Source of the DNA: JAXGPP01 sp964436865
GTDB taxonomy: Bacteria; Planctomycetota; Planctomycetia; Pirellulales; Thermoguttaceae
Direction of reading: 5' to 3'
DNA length: 64,000 nucleotides
NCBI GenBank assembly: GCA_964436865.1
Contig: CAYTFK010000006.1
Location: 1 to 64,000 of the forward strand
A model generated the notes under the pieces. That model was not told the origin of the DNA. It ran no database searches and was given only the letters and a program-made list of their open reading frames with translations. Both the position numbers and the translations under genes were made by a program. This document shows, piece after piece, positions 25,751-33,987 of this stretch; the first letter of the stretch is position 1; each line of letters opens with the position of its first letter.

Positions 25751-28700
25751 TCATTCTACCACGGCAACCGCTTCCGTGCCGGCCTCGCAAACGACGCGGA
25801 ACCCGACATTGTGGACTCGCTGGTACGGCAGGTAGCTCAGGCGATAGCTTGACGTCGCCCGGTGCGGACGGTCGCGCCATGAACCACCGCGGACTGCCAG
25901 CCGAGCCTCCTTGGGCGGCAAGTCAACCTGTTCGTCGCGGAGCGGATAGGGTTGGTAAAGGCTCTGCGTCCACTCCCACACGTTGCCGTGCATGTCGTGC
26001 AGGCCCCACGGGTTGGCGCGGTAGCTTCCGGGCCTGGCGGTGATCAGCGTGCCGTCGTTGAATCGGCTGTCTTTCGGGATCCAGTCGTCGTACTTCGTCG
26101 GATTCACCAGCGGCACGTCGACCGTGTACGGGTCGCTGGCGAATTCGGTCATCTTGGCGTCGGCGAGGTTAGCAAACGCTGAAAAATCAGCGTCGGCAGC
26201 GCCAAATGAGAAGGGACTGGCCGAACCCGCCCGGCACGCGTATTCCCATTGAGCCTCGGTGGGCAGGCGGAAACACTGCCCCGTCCGCGCCGACAACCAG
26301 CGGCAAAAGGCCGTCGCCTCTTGCCACGACACCCGGACCACCGGCTGCCAGGGCTCATTCATCGAGTAGCCGCGGATGCCGAACTGGTAAGCGTTCTTGT
26401 CCTCCACGCGGCTGTCGTGGCCCGGATCGAACCGGGCGTACTGCTCGTTCGACACTTCGCAGGTGCCCATCCAGAAGGGTCGGTCGATTGTGAAGCGGAA
26501 CATGGGCTGCTCGTCCCGTTCGCCGTCGTTGCTGCCCATGACGAAGTCGCCGGCCGGGATGAGCGTCAGATCGAGTGTGACGCCGTCGCCCAAGTCAATC
26601 GATCGCCGAGTGGGCCCGCCGGCTGCCTGTTGCCGCCGTGCCGCCTCCGACGCATCGAACGGCCATCCGGCAAATTCCGGCTGCGTGGCTGCCGGCGCCG
26701 CACGCCCCCCTTCCGAGTTTCTGGACGCAACGGCGGCAAGAGTGGTTCCGGCGGGTACCGCCTCCGGATCGTCGTCCACCCCGGCGTAAAGCTTAAGAAG
26801 ATCGCGCCGGCGCTGGCGCTGGATACCCGGATTATCGATCTCCTCGCCCCAGGTGCCGTGGTAGGGACAATTGAGATCGATCCACGTGATCAGGCGATCC
26901 CAGGATTCGGCGTCGAGTTCTACACCGTAATGACCTTTGCGGAGCAATTGCACCAGTTCCGTGGTGTCGGCATGGAACTCCATCGGCTCGAGCATGTGGT
27001 ATTCGCTTTCAATTCCAGGCCGGCGGACATATCGGCATAGCTCCACGTAGCCCAGCGAGAACTTGCCCGCGTTCTGGCCACCGTTACCCGGTGTGACCGA
27101 AGTCCAATCAGTCACCTTGACGTCACCGCGAAGATTCGCGATCGGCTTCCCGCCGGCCTGAGTAGCCCCATCATGGCAGCCCACGCAGTGCCGATCGATC
27201 ACCGGTTGCACTTCGCGCGAATAGGCGAAGCCCCGGAGCGGACCGCGCCAGGGGGTGATTTCCGCGGGCAACTCGTTAAGGGCCAACGTCGGCCGAGCAA
27301 GCGCCGACGTGTTCTGCGGCTCATGGCAGCCGGAGCATTGAACGGTCTCGCCCGGCATCGCTGTCATCCAGCTTCGCATCAATTGCACCGCTTTGCCGTC
27401 GGCATCAAGCGGTTGCAGCGAGATCGGCACGTTAGCCGGAATGCGAAACTTCGCCGAACCGTCTTCATTCACCGGCACGCTGCCGATCACGCGTTTGATA
27501 TCCCATGGCCCTTCCGCGCCAACCACGCCCAAGAGTCCACCCATTCCCTGATAGGCATAGTGATACGTCACCAGACGGAGCGACTTGACGGTGCCCCGCG
27601 GAATGCCCTTCAGGCCGCCTCCGACATAGATGTCGGGCAGATACACGACGGCGTCTTTCCGGGTGAGGTCCACCCGGTCTGGAACGACCGGAGGCTCGGT
27701 GCGGGGCCGCAGCGGGATCGGCTCCAACAGCGCGCAGCCGGGCGTTTCCTTGATGAGCACGAAGTTGTCGAAAGTGTCGACGAGGTACAATCCCCATTCG
27801 CTCTGAGGCGAGGGCTTGCATGAAACAAGCAAGTACTTCTCACTGAGCGGCCACGGATGAAGGAACTTGGGCCAGCTCTCAAGCGTCAGCCCGTCACGGA
27901 TGATCGCCTCCACCTTCTTCCCGTACCCGGGAATGCGCTGCACCGCCCCGGCCGCCTCATGCCGCCCCTGGGCCGGATCGAAGATTGTCAGCTCGCCCAT
28001 GCGCGGGTTGTCGTGATGTCCGCCGACCACTCCCACGATCCGGGTCGGATGCTCGGGGACCGGCCGCGCGTAGAAGATGGAATTGGGCCAGTACGAGTTG
28101 CTGCCGTAGTATTCCATCTGTCCCGTACCGTCAGGATTCATGTGGAACAACAGCCGCGTGTTCGAGTGCGGCGTGTCGCTGTATTCCCAGCGAAGGTAGA
28201 GCACTCGTCCGTTGTTGAGCACCGTCGGACACCAGTCGTGCTCCTGGTCGAAGCACAACTGGCGGATGTTCTTGCCGTCGCCATCCATCACGTACAGGTT
28301 GGCCACGTGGGAACTGCCGTAAACGCAGGGCACGCCCACGAAGCAGGCCGTCGACGTAAACGCAATCTTGCCGCCGGGCAGATAGCAGGCGTCGTAGCTA
28401 TCGACGTCCGCCTGTTCACCCGTGAGTTGCCGCAGGCCGTTGCCATCCGTCGCCAGCTCGAAGATCTGCCAGCGGTTGTTCGTGCCGATCGAAGAGAACA
28501 GAAGCCGGTCAGCGGCGAAATTGAGATCCACATCGCCCACAAAGTAGTCTCCAGCAGGGCGATAGAGGGTCGTCAACCGCCCTTCGGGTCGAACCGGAGA
28601 TAGGACTGCTATCTCGTCGTCGAAGCCAGCTCGCGGAAGGCAGGAATTGCTCTGCCAGTTGCGGGGCAGGCCCAGCGACGGAGAACGGTTGCCGCGGCGG

Positions 28701-29515
28701 ACGACGAGGAGTCTGTGGAAATCGAGCAGCGGGTTGGCCAGCAAGGCCTCGCGCCGCAGCGATCGGAGCTGATCCTCGATCGCGGCCAACTCCGCTGGCT
28801 TCGCTGTCGCGGCGGATCTCAATCGCTCCAATTCATCGAGGCGTCCAAGATAAGTCGCAGCGCCAGGATAGCGGTCGCCGAACGTCGCCCGGAGGTCTTC
28901 GATCGCCCGCCGCAGCGCTCTCGTGTCGACCGTTGCCACATCATAGCCCACCCCGGGAACGGCCGGCGGCGGACTGTCGAGGGTTCGGGCCGTCGGCCGC
29001 TCGAGCGTCCAGTCGGGCGCAAAGGGCGCGGAACTGTCGAATCGCAGGGCTACAACGTGCGGGAAGGCGTCAGGGCGGCGCAATCGTAATGTGTGCTTGC
29101 CGGGGTTGATCCACAACCGGCCGGTTTCTTCCCATTGAGCTCCGCTCGTGTTCCAGGTACCCGTGGCCTTGCGGCACGCCTGGCCGAGCTTGTCCTCATC
29201 GAGCGAGATTTCCACGGGGCGTGGATCGTGCGCCGCGTAACGGATTGAAATCGTGTAAGTCGCACCCACGGGGAAGGGAATGTCGTACTCGACAACAATC
29301 GGCGAAGCTCCGCCAAAGGCGACCATCGGTTCGGCGTCTGCCCACTGCTCTGTGAACGTGCGAGCATTGCCCCGATCGTAAGCCCACGCCGGAATAGTGA
29401 AGGAATCGGCCGGCTCTGTCGCTAGCATAGGCTGGGCAGCGAGCGTGGCGGCGAGGAACCACAGGCACTGTTCCCAGACAAGAGCGTACCGAGCCGGAGA
29501 AAGAACGGCGGCCAT
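25751..29515 (-). CDS. Exported hydrazine-synthase-alpha-like c-type cytochrome fused to an FGE-sulfatase-type domain
   Basis: A 1254-residue secreted protein. Order of parts: signal peptide (to about 35); a beta-rich sugar-binding-like region (WETGRLWINPGKHTLRL, about 40-170); a long helical linker; a beta-propeller-like middle with HSNTRLLFHMNPDGTGQMEYYG and RIVGVVGGHHDNPRMGELTIFDP, the stretch shared with hydrazine synthase alpha subunits; two c-type haem sites, CSGCH at 727-731 and CVGCH at 777-781; and a C-terminal FGE-sulfatase/SUMF1-like domain (about 983-1245) with IPAGDFVMGS, RLPTEAQWEYACRAG and GNVWEWTQ. The late region that carries the catalytic cysteines of formylglycine enzymes reads RGGSWRDRPHRATSSYR, without cysteine. 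ATG 29515 has AGGAG eight bases upstream. Confidence 0.8.
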   Translation of the reverse strand: MAAVLSPARYALVWEQCLWFLAATLAAQPMLATEPADSFTIPAWAYDRGNARTFTEQWADAEPMVAFGGASPIVVEYDIPFPVGATYTISIRYAAHDPRPVEISLDEDKLGQACRKATGTWNTSGAQWEETGRLWINPGKHTLRLRRPDAFPHVVALRFDSSAPFAPDWTLERPTARTLDSPPPAVPGVGYDVATVDTRALRRAIEDLRATFGDRYPGAATYLGRLDELERLRSAATAKPAELAAIEDQLRSLRREALLANPLLDFHRLLVVRRGNRSPSLGLPRNWQSNSCLPRAGFDDEIAVLSPVRPEGRLTTLYRPAGDYFVGDVDLNFAADRLLFSSIGTNNRWQIFELATDGNGLRQLTGEQADVDSYDACYLPGGKIAFTSTACFVGVPCVYGSSHVANLYVMDGDGKNIRQLCFDQEHDWCPTVLNNGRVLYLRWEYSDTPHSNTRLLFHMNPDGTGQMEYYGSNSYWPNSIFYARPVPEHPTRIVGVVGGHHDNPRMGELTIFDPAQGRHEAAGAVQRIPGYGKKVEAIIRDGLTLESWPKFLHPWPLSEKYLLVSCKPSPQSEWGLYLVDTFDNFVLIKETPGCALLEPIPLRPRTEPPVVPDRVDLTRKDAVVYLPDIYVGGGLKGIPRGTVKSLRLVTYHYAYQGMGGLLGVVGAEGPWDIKRVIGSVPVNEDGSAKFRIPANVPISLQPLDADGKAVQLMRSWMTAMPGETVQCSGCHEPQNTSALARPTLALNELPAEITPWRGPLRGFAYSREVQPVIDRHCVGCHDGATQAGGKPIANLRGDVKVTDWTSVTPGNGGQNAGKFSLGYVELCRYVRRPGIESEYHMLEPMEFHADTTELVQLLRKGHYGVELDAESWDRLITWIDLNCPYHGTWGEEIDNPGIQRQRRRDLLKLYAGVDDDPEAVPAGTTLAAVASRNSEGGRAAPAATQPEFAGWPFDASEAARRQQAAGGPTRRSIDLGDGVTLDLTLIPAGDFVMGSNDGERDEQPMFRFTIDRPFWMGTCEVSNEQYARFDPGHDSRVEDKNAYQFGIRGYSMNEPWQPVVRVSWQEATAFCRWLSARTGQCFRLPTEAQWEYACRAGSASPFSFGAADADFSAFANLADAKMTEFASDPYTVDVPLVNPTKYDDWIPKDSRFNDGTLITARPGSYRANPWGLHDMHGNVWEWTQSLYQPYPLRDEQVDLPPKEARLAVRGGSWRDRPHRATSSYRLSYLPYQRVHNVGFRVVCEAGTEAVAVVE

Positions 29516-29582
29516 ACCTCGAGCTCCTGGAAAAAGAGTCTTTGGCCGGGGATGCCTGGGGGGCCCAATCGGTGACCGTCTG

Positions 29583-29611
29583 AGTATAACCGAACACGCT
29601 CCATTGGCCAA
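29583..29611 (-). promoter_or_regulatory. Promoter of the HzsA-like/FGE-like gene
   Basis: On the minus strand TTGGCC (29606-29611) and TATACT (29583-29588) stand 17 bases apart. The -10 box has one mismatch. The start would be near 29576, giving a leader of about 60 bases before ATG 29515. It is back to back with the plus-strand promoter at 29641-29669. Confidence 0.6.
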
Positions 29612-29640
29612 CCATCCTTCCCGCCGCTCTGGGGAGAATG

Positions 29641-29669
29641 TTGACGGCGCGCCGTCTCCCTCGTAGAGT
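29641..29669 (+). promoter_or_regulatory. Promoter of the ThuA operon
   Basis: TTGACG (29641-29646), a 17-base spacer and TAGAGT (29664-29669). Transcription would begin near 29676, about 34 bases before the ThuA start. Only 29 bases separate it from the divergent promoter, so one regulator bound between them could control both directions. Confidence 0.6.
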
Positions 29670-29709
29670 GGGCACCATAGCGCGATTCAGCCACACAAAG
29701 GAGACTCCG

Positions 29710-30447
29710 ATGAACTGGCGCCTCGTAGCGATTGTGGGATCCGTACTTGCAGGCATGTCGACCCTCACCGCCGCGGAAGAGGGCAAGATTCGCGTGCTTC
29801 TCACCGTGGGCGGTCACGCCTTTGAGGAGCAGCCCTTCTACGCGATGTTCGATGCCATGGCGGACGTCGAATACAAGAAGATTGAGATGCCGAAGGAAGC
29901 CGATCTGCTCAAACCCGGACTCGAGAAAGATTACGACTGCATCGTGATGTATGACATGAACCCGGGGCTGACCCCGGAACAGCAGGCGAACTTCGCCCGA
30001 TTGGCCCAATCGGGCATCGGCATTGTCTCGATGCATCACAACATGGGCGCCAACCGCGATTGGCCGGAGTACCGCAAGATCATCGGCGGGAAGTTCGTTT
30101 TCGAGAACATGGAAATCGACGGCCAGCAGTACAAGCCGTCAACCTGGTCGCACGGCGAGACCATGAAAGTCACGGTGGTCGACAAGCAGCACCCCATCAC
30201 TCAGGGCGTGGAGGATTTCGAGATCCACGACGAGACCTACGGCGGCTACTACACGTCGGCCGATGCCAAGGTACTGCTTAAGACGGATCACCCGAAGAAC
30301 GACCCCGAACTGGCCTGGGTCACACAGCATGGCAAGAGCCGCGTGTTCTATCTCATGCTGGGGCACGACGGCCTGGCATACGGCAATCCGAGCTTCCGGA
30401 AGGTACTTCATCAGGGCATCCGCTGGGCGGCGGAGGGTGCAAAATGA
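29710..30447 (+). CDS. Exported ThuA-domain protein
   Basis: A 245-residue protein with a signal peptide (NWRLVAIVGSVLAGMSTLTAAE) and one ThuA domain, a glutamine-amidotransferase-like fold. Seen: RVLLTVGGHAFEEQPFYAMF, DYDCIVMYDMNPGLTPEQQANF, GIVSMHHNMGANRDWPEYRKIIGGKF and, near the end, RVFYLMLGHDGLAYGNPSFRKVLHQGIRWA, all characteristic of the family. ThuA proteins are linked to trehalose and other disaccharide use; the exported planctomycete ones have no proven reaction that I know of. AGGAG lies five bases upstream of ATG 29710. Its stop overlaps the next start (ATGA), the first of two such couplings in a row. Confidence 0.87.
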   Translation: MNWRLVAIVGSVLAGMSTLTAAEEGKIRVLLTVGGHAFEEQPFYAMFDAMADVEYKKIEMPKEADLLKPGLEKDYDCIVMYDMNPGLTPEQQANFARLAQSGIGIVSMHHNMGANRDWPEYRKIIGGKFVFENMEIDGQQYKPSTWSHGETMKVTVVDKQHPITQGVEDFEIHDETYGGYYTSADAKVLLKTDHPKNDPELAWVTQHGKSRVFYLMLGHDGLAYGNPSFRKVLHQGIRWAAEGAK

Positions 30448-31403
30448 AACATGCCTTGTCTGCAACGCTGTTGTCTGCTGTTCTAAGCAGTGTTGGCTGG
30501 GCCGCCGCGCCCCCCCTGACATTCACTCCGGACGAGAAGGGCGGCGGCTACACGTTCGATACCGGCGTGCTCCGGGGCCATGTCCGCATGGACGGGCACT
30601 CGCAAGGGATCGACGAACTGGTTCACACCGGTTCGGGTGTGGCAGTGGCCGACGGAGGCCATCTGCCGGGCATTTTCAGCCACTACCGCGTATTCTCGAC
30701 CGCGACGCGCTACGGCGACGCCGCCCGGGACTGGCCGACCGAGACGCGACTGCTGCCGGACGGCGCGTTGGAGGTGCACTGGCCCGCGACGGAAGAACAT
30801 CCGCTGGAAATGGTCGCCACATTTCGCTGGGCGGCACCCGACACGCTGGATCTCACGACGACAGTCAACCCCCAACGGGAGATGCCGGACTTTGAGGTCT
30901 TTCTGTCATCGTATTTCCGCCCCGATTTCCGGGCTCTGGTATACGTCAAGCCGAACTATTTCAGCCAGGGTCAACCCGAGTTGCTGCCGGCCGATGTCAA
31001 TCCGCTCGTCGACGGGAGCTATCTCATCTTCCCGCGCGACCGCCAGTCGGTTCAGACGATCTTTGACGGACGCTGGGAAAAGCCGCCCCATCCGGTGCAG
31101 TGGTCGGTGACGCGGTGGCTTGCCGCCCCGTTGGCCGTGCGGCGGCACGATTCAAGCGGCGTTGCCGCGGCCATCATGTCGCTCCCCGGCGAGTGTTTTG
31201 CCGTCTCGGTGCCCTACAACAAGACGCCTCCCGACGGCGTGGCGGGCCACCAATCGGTCTACCTTTCGCTTTTCGGGCAGGACCTGGCCGCGGGCCAATC
31301 GGCCACCGCCCGGGCGCGCCTCGTGGTCGGCAACATGACTGATGAGGACGCGATACGTGCTTGCGCCGACTATATCCAGCGGTGCAGCGGAGACTCGCGA
31401 TGA
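30444..31403 (+). CDS. Exported protein of unknown function in a carbohydrate operon
   Basis: The 319-residue product has a signal peptide (MKHALSATLLSAVLSSVGWAAA) and then a beta-rich body: TGVLRGHVRMDGHSQGIDELVH, HYRVFSTATRYGDAARDWPTE, FEVFLSSYFRPDFRALVYV and GECFAVSVPYNKTPPDGVAG. I do not recognise a named family, although alternating beta segments resemble galactose-mutarotase-like or sugar-lyase beta-sandwich proteins. Four-base overlaps with ThuA upstream and the BNR-4 gene downstream make a shared pathway likely. No catalytic motif could be pointed to. Confidence 0.7.
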   Translation: MKHALSATLLSAVLSSVGWAAAPPLTFTPDEKGGGYTFDTGVLRGHVRMDGHSQGIDELVHTGSGVAVADGGHLPGIFSHYRVFSTATRYGDAARDWPTETRLLPDGALEVHWPATEEHPLEMVATFRWAAPDTLDLTTTVNPQREMPDFEVFLSSYFRPDFRALVYVKPNYFSQGQPELLPADVNPLVDGSYLIFPRDRQSVQTIFDGRWEKPPHPVQWSVTRWLAAPLAVRRHDSSGVAAAIMSLPGECFAVSVPYNKTPPDGVAGHQSVYLSLFGQDLAAGQSATARARLVVGNMTDEDAIRACADYIQRCSGDSR

Positions 31404-32794
31404 GATTTTGCGGCGATTGGAATCATTGGCTATCCAGCGCATGCTTGGCGTGCGAAAGGACCGGCTGGGGTGCGGCTGTTGCGATTGTGCTCAGCCTTGT
31501 CTCTGGGGGGCTCGCCGCCGAACATGGCGAATCAGTAGTCGCTTCCGCGATCGACGTCGCCCCGGTCTGGTCGGGCCACCCGGTGCAGTTCGCGCTGTTG
31601 ACCAGCCCGCCGCGGCAGTATGTCGCGTTCTATGATGCCGAGCGGCATCTGACGGTCGGCTGCCGGGCACTCGATTCACCGTCCTGGCAGTTGGTCCGCC
31701 TGCCCACCGCCGTGGACTGGGACAGCCACAACTATGTGACGATGGTTCTCGATGACGATGGCCATCTCCACGTGACCGGCAACATGCATTGCGTGCCGCT
31801 GATCTACTTTTGGACCGCCAGACCGCACGACATCGCGAGTCTTCAACCTGTACCGTCCATGGTCGGCCGCAATGAGAGTCGCTGCACCTATCCGCGATTC
31901 CTCCGTGGCGCGGCGGGGGAACTCTTGTTCACCTATCGCGATGGCCGCAGCGGCAATGGCGAGCAGATCTGGAACGTCTATGATCTGCCCAGCCGGACTT
32001 GGCGCCGCTTGTTTGATGAGCCGCTTTTCTCGGGCGGCGGCCAGCGCAATGCCTATTTTCACGGCCCGATACGCGATCGAGAGGGCATGTTCCATATTTG
32101 CTGGGTGTGGCGCGAAGACCCGGATTGCGCTACGAATCACGATTTGTGTTACGCGCGTTCGAAGGATCTCGTCCATTGGGAAAAGAGCACCGGCGAGCCG
32201 CTCGCCCTCCCCATCACGCTGGAGACAGCCGAAATTGTCGACCCCGTGCCGATCGGCGGCGGAATCATCAATGGCAACACGGTCATCGGCTTCGACTCCG
32301 ACGAGCGGCCGATTATCAGCTACCACAAGTTCGACGCCGCGGGGAACACCCAACTTTACAGCGCCCGTCGTGAGGCCGACAGTTGGAGGATCTACCAGAC
32401 GAGCGAGTGGGACTATCGCTGGGAATTCAGCGGCGGCGGTTCGATCGGTTTCGAGATCGGTTTCGGACCGGTCACCGCGGACGAGAGCGGCCTGACCCAG
32501 AGCTTCCGGCACGCCAAGTATGGTTCTGGCGTGTGGCGGCTCGACGAAGCGACACTGCGTCCGACCGGCCGCACATCGCAAACCAGCCGGTTGCCTCGCG
32601 AACTCGGCCGGGTGGAGTCGAGGCACCCGCGGATGGGCGTTCGCAGTGCGGAGGATCTCGGCACAAGCGGCGAACAAGGCGTTCGCTATCTGCTGCGTTG
32701 GGAAACGCAGCCCTCCAACCGCGATCGCGCCTGGCCGGGCGGGCCCCCTTCGCCGAGCATGTTGCGAGTTTACCGAATCTGTGAACAAGGCTGA
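31400..32794 (+). CDS. Exported BNR-4 repeat (beta-propeller) protein
   Basis: A 464-residue protein with a hydrophobic N-terminus (about residues 15-40, GWGAAVAIVLSLVSGGLAAE) that reads as a signal peptide. The body fits the BNR_4 family: DWDSHNYVTMVLDDDGHLHVTGNMH, TYPRFLRGAAGELLFTYRDGRSGNG and GIINGNTVIGFDSDERPIISYHKFD, with repeated D-x-G-x-L blades. Beta-propellers of this group include polysaccharide lyases and sugar-binding proteins; a role on an acidic polysaccharide is possible, not proven. ATG 31400 overlaps the previous stop in ATGA fashion. The URO-D-like gene follows after 15 bases. Confidence 0.82.
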   Translation: MRFCGDWNHWLSSACLACERTGWGAAVAIVLSLVSGGLAAEHGESVVASAIDVAPVWSGHPVQFALLTSPPRQYVAFYDAERHLTVGCRALDSPSWQLVRLPTAVDWDSHNYVTMVLDDDGHLHVTGNMHCVPLIYFWTARPHDIASLQPVPSMVGRNESRCTYPRFLRGAAGELLFTYRDGRSGNGEQIWNVYDLPSRTWRRLFDEPLFSGGGQRNAYFHGPIRDREGMFHICWVWREDPDCATNHDLCYARSKDLVHWEKSTGEPLALPITLETAEIVDPVPIGGGIINGNTVIGFDSDERPIISYHKFDAAGNTQLYSARREADSWRIYQTSEWDYRWEFSGGGSIGFEIGFGPVTADESGLTQSFRHAKYGSGVWRLDEATLRPTGRTSQTSRLPRELGRVESRHPRMGVRSAEDLGTSGEQGVRYLLRWETQPSNRDRAWPGGPPSPSMLRVYRICEQG

Positions 32795-32809
32795 CAGGAG
32801 CGTCCCACC

Positions 32810-33982
32810 ATGCGTAAGGAGACGATGACGCCGCGCGAGCGCCTGCTGAAGGCGCTCAATCACGAAACGCCGGACCGCGTGCCTATCGACCTGGGGGGCA
32901 ACCAGACCGGCATCCACAAGTTTGCCTACCAGGCGCTGGTCGAACACCTCGGCCTCCGCGAGAAGCCGGTTATCATGGATGCCGTGCAGCAGTTGGCGCG
33001 GCCATCGGAAGCGGTGCTCGAGCGGTTTCGCGTCGACACACGGTATATCGCCGCCGGCGCGGCTGCCGATTGGAAAGGGGGCATTGTCCAGCGCGAGCGC
33101 GGGGGCCGGTTGTGGCACGACCTGACCGATGAGTTCGGCGTAACATGGTCCATGCCCGACGACCATCCCTACTACATGGACATCTCGCACCATCCCCTGG
33201 CCGCGGCCACGCTGGCCGACCTGGACGACTATCCGTTCCCAAAGGGGGACGATCCGGGACGCTTCGCCGGTCTGCGCGACCGGGCGCTGGCTATTCGGCG
33301 CGATACGCCCTACGCCGTGGTAAGCGGGATTTCCGGCGTGGTATACGAGACGTGCTGGTACCTGCGCGGCCTGGAGCAGTGGTTCACGGATCTTCTCACG
33401 CAGCCGGAGTTCTGCGCGGCGTTGCTGGACCGCACGCTTCAGTTCTGGCTCGACTGGTTCAGTGCATTTCTCACTGAAGTGAGCGATCTGGTCGATGTAA
33501 TCATGATCGGCGACGACCTGGCGGCGCAGAACGGGCCGCTCTTCCGCCCCGAACTCTATCGGAAGCTGGTAAAGCCGCGGCAGAAGAAGCTGGTGCGGTA
33601 CATCCGCTCGCGGACCAGCGCCAAGGTCTGGTATCACACCTGCGGCGCGTGCATGGAGTATATCCCCGACCTGCTCGACAACGGGATCGACATCCTCAAC
33701 CCGGTGCAGATCAGTGCTGCGAAGATGGAACCCGCCGCGCTCAAGACCCGCTTCGGCCGGCATCTGGTGTTCTGGGGTGGCGCGATCGACGCCCAGCACG
33801 TTCTGCCGAGCGCCTCGCCCGAAACGGTCCGCGAGCACGTCCGCCGCAACCTGGAGATCTTTAAGCCGGGAGGCGGATACGTCTTCAATAACGTCCACAA
33901 CATCCAGGCCGGCGTGCCGCCCGAAAACATCGTAGCGCTCTATGATGCGGCGTACGAATTCGGGTTCTACGACAACGCGTAA
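32810..33982 (+). CDS. Uroporphyrinogen-decarboxylase-family protein (URO-D/MtaA-like)
   Basis: A 390-residue TIM-barrel protein of the URO-D superfamily. Seen: MTPRERLLKALNHETPDRVPIDLGG at the start, SGISGVVYETCWYLRGLEQWFTDLL, DVIMIGDDLAAQNGPLFRPELYRKLVKPRQKKL, then WYHTCGACMEYIPDLLDNGIDILNPVQ and the end GGYVFNNVHNIQAGVPPENIVALYDA. Its order of motifs is that of the many paralogues that are not haem enzymes but corrinoid-linked methyltransferases or unknowns. Being last in an operon of exported sugar-related proteins, it probably is not the haem-pathway hemE. GGAG is eight bases before ATG 32810. Confidence 0.85.
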   Translation: MRKETMTPRERLLKALNHETPDRVPIDLGGNQTGIHKFAYQALVEHLGLREKPVIMDAVQQLARPSEAVLERFRVDTRYIAAGAAADWKGGIVQRERGGRLWHDLTDEFGVTWSMPDDHPYYMDISHHPLAAATLADLDDYPFPKGDDPGRFAGLRDRALAIRRDTPYAVVSGISGVVYETCWYLRGLEQWFTDLLTQPEFCAALLDRTLQFWLDWFSAFLTEVSDLVDVIMIGDDLAAQNGPLFRPELYRKLVKPRQKKLVRYIRSRTSAKVWYHTCGACMEYIPDLLDNGIDILNPVQISAAKMEPAALKTRFGRHLVFWGGAIDAQHVLPSASPETVREHVRRNLEIFKPGGGYVFNNVHNIQAGVPPENIVALYDAAYEFGFYDNA

Positions 33983-33987
33983 TGCGG

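Noticed and set aside
31676..33898. Minus-strand open frame of 740 codons opposite the BNR-4 and URO-D-like genes
   Set aside because: It is antisense to two well-supported genes and shows no family motif.
32810..33982. Haem-pathway hemE
   Set aside because: The motifs fit the URO-D superfamily, but the gene ends an operon of exported sugar-related proteins and no other haem gene is near, so a general URO-D-like label is safer.
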